Shown: positions 61,662-64,000 of the stretch, piece by piece
Position numbering within the stretch: position 1 is the first letter of the stretch
Layout of the letters: the number at the start of each line of letters is the position of its first letter
NCBI GenBank assembly: GCA_044372795.1
Contig: JBILRF010000001.1
Coordinates: 124,001 to 188,000 of the forward strand
Length of the DNA: 64,000 nt
Reading direction: 5' to 3'
From: Rhodoluna sp044372795
Lineage (GTDB): Bacteria > Actinomycetota > Actinomycetes > Actinomycetales > Microbacteriaceae
Made by a program: the position numbers and the translations under genes
Notes under the pieces: generated by a model
Database searches by the model: none
Told to the model about the DNA's origin: nothing
Seen by the model: the letters and a program-made list of their open reading frames with translations, nothing else

Positions 61662-62894
61662 GTGTCAACAGTGCAATTCGAGTTCGGTCGTGTAGACGAG
61701 AGCGGTAACTTCTTCGTATTGGATGCTGGAAGTGAAAGGCTAGTCGGTTCACAGCCAGCGATGAATGTTGAGGATGCGCTGAAGTTCTATCAGAAGAAGT
61801 TTGCAGCTCTCGAAGCACAGGTTCGTCTTCTTGAGCAAAGAGTTAAAGCCAAAGCAGATGCTAAATCAATTCAGAAGTCTGCTCAAAAGCTAGTAACTGA
61901 TCTCGAATCTCCTGCAGCAATTGGAGACTTAGTCAGTCTTCGTGAAAGAGTTCAGGCTGTTCTAGGTGGTCTTGGCGATCTTCTAGCTGAGGCTGCTGCA
62001 AAGCAAGCTGAACTGTCAGCAGAGTCATTGGCGGCTAGAGAAGCAATCGTTGCTGAAGCCGAACAACTTGCCTCTAAAGACCCTCAGAAGGTCAACTACA
62101 AAACCGGTTCCGCGAAGATGCTAGAACTATTCACAACCTGGCAGGGACTACAGAAGAGCTCTGCAAAAGTATCAAAGTCTAAAGCAGATGAGCTATGGCA
62201 GAGATTCTCAAAGGCCAGAAACACTTTCGATAGCAACAAGCGTCAATACTTTGCTACCCAAGATTCTCTAGCAAAGGCAAGCAAGAATGCAAAGTCTGAC
62301 CTAGTTAGCAAGGCTGAAGCCCTTGTTGAAAAAGGCGCTGAAGCAACTAATGCTTACCGCGACCTTCTAACCGCTTGGAAAGCTCTTCCAAAGACTAAAA
62401 CCAAATCAGATGATGCATTGTGGGCAAGATTCAAGGCTGCTGGGGATTCTATCTATGCTGCTAAGTCCGAAAAGATTGCAGCTGACGAGCTTGAGTTCAG
62501 TGCAAATCTAAAGGTGAAGCTAGAACTTCTAGAAGAAGCAGAGAAGATTGAAGTTACTGACCTTGCTAAAGCAAAGGCAGCTCTTCTTGCTATCCAGTCT
62601 CGTTGGGAAAAAGCGGGTAAAGTTCCTCGCGACAGCGTCCGCAAGGTTGAAGACAGACTGCGCGCTGTTGAGGCAAAGATAAAGGCTGTTGAAACTGAGC
62701 AGTGGCGTAAGAGCGACCCTGCAACAGTTGACAGAACAAACTCAGTGCGTTCTCAACTCGAGGCTTCAATTGCGAAGTTGGAAGCAGAGCTAGAGGCAGC
62801 TAAGTCAACTGGTGATGCTAAGAAGATTGCTGATGCAACCTCGGCTCTTGAAACAAAGCAAGCTTGGCTTGCAGTTGTAATAGCTAACGCCTAG
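61662..62894 (+). CDS. DUF349-domain coiled-coil protein
   Basis: A 410-residue, largely helical, highly charged protein. After about 50 residues of beta-like sequence (VQFEFGRVDESGNFFVLDAGSE, partly), coiled coil dominates (KFAALEAQVRLLEQRVKAKAD). At least two DUF349 repeats are visible, with W-KALPKTKTKSDDALWARFKAA and the earlier KSSAKVSKSKADELWQRFSKA as matching units. Function is unknown. No signal or membrane segment is present. The start is GTG at 61662 with GGGAGA upstream. The stop overlaps the rel stop by 4 nt (CTAG), tail to tail, an arrangement recurrent in actinobacteria. Confidence 0.88.
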   Translation: MSTVQFEFGRVDESGNFFVLDAGSERLVGSQPAMNVEDALKFYQKKFAALEAQVRLLEQRVKAKADAKSIQKSAQKLVTDLESPAAIGDLVSLRERVQAVLGGLGDLLAEAAAKQAELSAESLAAREAIVAEAEQLASKDPQKVNYKTGSAKMLELFTTWQGLQKSSAKVSKSKADELWQRFSKARNTFDSNKRQYFATQDSLAKASKNAKSDLVSKAEALVEKGAEATNAYRDLLTAWKALPKTKTKSDDALWARFKAAGDSIYAAKSEKIAADELEFSANLKVKLELLEEAEKIEVTDLAKAKAALLAIQSRWEKAGKVPRDSVRKVEDRLRAVEAKIKAVETEQWRKSDPATVDRTNSVRSQLEASIAKLEAELEAAKSTGDAKKIADATSALETKQAWLAVVIANA

Positions 62895-64000
62895 GAATTC
62901 TTGACTCTGTAAACGTCATAGACGTTGTTGATGTTTCTAACCGCGTTAATCAAACCTTCTAGCGCTGCTGGATTACTCATCTCAAAAACAAATCGGCTAA
63001 GTGCAACTCGATCGTTTCGAGTAGAAACTGACGCCGAAAGAATGTTCACGTGGTGCTCGCTCAAAACTCGAGTAACATCACTCAGCAATCCACCTCTATC
63101 AAGAGCCTCGATTTGAATTTGTACCAAGAACAGACTCTTGGAGTTTGGCTCCCAGCTGACTTCGATGAGACGATCTGGTTGGTTTCTTAGGTCAACGGAG
63201 TTCTTACAGTCACTTCGGTGAACTGAAACACCTGAGGCTCTGGTGATGAATCCAAGAATCTCATCCCCTGGTACAGGAGTGCAGCATCTGGCAAGTTTGA
63301 ACATGACATCTGCGTCACCTCTAACAAGTACTCCTGAGTCTCCAGTTCTATTGCGTGAGATCTTTGATGGTGTTGGCAGCACAAACACAGACTCGTCAGT
63401 GAACTCTTCTACCGATAGAGCTGCTGACATCTTCTCAACAACCGACTGAGCTGAGATATTGTTATCGCCAATTGCTGCAAACAGGTCTGATGGTTCGGAG
63501 TACCTCAAATCACTTGAAATCTTGAGGAGAATATCCGTTGCAAGTGCTCGCTGAATAGGGACGCTTTGCTTTCTTAGTGCCTTAGCCAAGAGGTCTTTGC
63601 CACGTTCAATTGCATCGTCTTTGCGCTCTGCAGTGAACCATGCTTTTATCTTTGATTTGGCGCGTTGGGAAGCCACGAACTTGATCCAGTCCTGAGAAGG
63701 ATGAGCTTCTTGAGATTTTGAAGTCAAGATCTCCACTACGTCACCTGAGTTCAACTGTGTCTCAAGAGGCACCAGACGACCGTTGACCTTGGCCCCCATA
63801 GTTCGATGTCCTATTTCAGTGTGAACAGCATAAGCAAAGTCAACAGGGGTCGACCCCTTGGTGAGCCCAATCACTCTTCCCTTAGGTGTAAAGGCATAGA
63901 CCTCTTTAGCTCCGATTTCAAACCTAAGAGCATCAAGGAACTCTGACGGGTCAGCGGTTTCGTGCTGCCAATCAGAGAGGTGTTTGAGCCAAACTAGATC
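62891..64000 (-). CDS. rel: Bifunctional (p)ppGpp synthase/hydrolase, C-terminal part (cut by window edge)
   Basis: The C-terminal 369 residues of the RelA/SpoT-family stringent response enzyme. The visible part has the TGS domain (about the first 30-90 residues, EVYAFTPKGRVIGLTKGSTPVDFAYAVHTEIG), a helical region, the cysteine-containing domain (ARCCTPVPGDEILGF and HRSDCKN) and a C-terminal ACT domain (QIEALDRGGLLSDVTRVLSEHHVN, in part). The hydrolase and synthase domains lie beyond the right edge. The frame is open to the edge with no break. A start within the visible part at 63874 was rejected, because the TGS domain continues upstream of it. Confidence 0.96.
   Translation of the reverse strand, partial: DLVWLKHLSDWQHETADPSEFLDALRFEIGAKEVYAFTPKGRVIGLTKGSTPVDFAYAVHTEIGHRTMGAKVNGRLVPLETQLNSGDVVEILTSKSQEAHPSQDWIKFVASQRAKSKIKAWFTAERKDDAIERGKDLLAKALRKQSVPIQRALATDILLKISSDLRYSEPSDLFAAIGDNNISAQSVVEKMSAALSVEEFTDESVFVLPTPSKISRNRTGDSGVLVRGDADVMFKLARCCTPVPGDEILGFITRASGVSVHRSDCKNSVDLRNQPDRLIEVSWEPNSKSLFLVQIQIEALDRGGLLSDVTRVLSEHHVNILSASVSTRNDRVALSRFVFEMSNPAALEGLINAVRNINNVYDVYRVKNS

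Noticed and set aside
62891..63874. rel as a complete short gene starting at 63874
   Set aside because: The frame stays open to the window edge, and the TGS domain begins upstream of that methionine, so the gene is truncated by the window.
1..64000. CRISPR arrays, insertion sequences, phage genes, toxin-antitoxin or secretion loci
   Set aside because: No direct repeat array, transposase, integrase or att-like duplication was seen on either strand. All but a few small genes belong to well-known housekeeping families.

Overview
The window is a gene-dense bacterial chromosome segment with 58 protein-coding genes and one tRNA. It carries no mobile element, CRISPR array or phage gene. Gene content and order point to an actinobacterium: WhiA, a PdtaR-type ANTAR response regulator, an HGxxPAAW-family protein inside the trp cluster, a helicase-dead PriA, a four-repeat S1 protein, and a rpsD-alaS-ruvX-mltG-aro-efp-nusB-pyr-gmk-rpoZ-coaBC-metK-priA-fmt-rsmB order like that of Streptomyces and Mycobacterium. 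Base composition looks near 45-50% GC by eye (not computed), low for the phylum. With the very short spacers and several genes missing from their usual places, this suggests a streamlined, possibly freshwater, Microbacteriaceae lineage of the Rhodoluna/Aquiluna type. The family assignment is inference.

Layout: 1-5766 (minus) holds the 5' part of pgk, then gap, sodA, whiA, rapZ and uvrC. 5769-15929 (minus) holds uvrA, uvrB, coaE, rpsA, ptsH and polA, so the whole UvrABC excision set lies within 7 kb. 15987-17167 is the one mixed-strand island: a hotdog thioesterase (+), pdtaR (-), tRNA-Leu(CAA) (+) and a bidirectional terminator. From 17175 to 59296 forty genes run on the minus strand with no gap above 80 bp. 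In transcription order they are rpsD and two small membrane proteins; alaS-ruvX-mltG; aroE-aroC-aroK-aroB-aroQ; efp-nusB; pyrR-pyrB-pyrC-carA-carB-pyrF; gmk-rpoZ-coaBC-metK-priA-fmt-rsmB-rpe; hisE-hisG-hisF-hisI; trpE-HGxxPAAW-trpC-trpB-trpA; lgt; gltB-gltD; pyk. Beyond lie rarA (-), a membrane-anchored cyclophilin (+), a DUF349 protein (+) and the 3' part of rel (-), which runs off the right edge.

The genes cover lower glycolysis (gap, pgk, pyk), nitrogen assimilation (gltBD), chorismate and tryptophan synthesis, part of histidine synthesis, most of UMP synthesis, SAM and CoA synthesis, translation, and DNA repair. The regulatory signal best supported by sequence is a PyrR-binding hairpin in the pyrR leader that can fold so as to hide the Shine-Dalgarno sequence.

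No undescribed system was found. The most useful observations are genes absent from conserved positions (yvcK, mihF, pyrD, bldD), the 42-kb near-gapless directon, the hairpin leader of metK without a ribosome-binding site, and the orphan HPr gene. No stretch longer than 163 bp lacks a gene.
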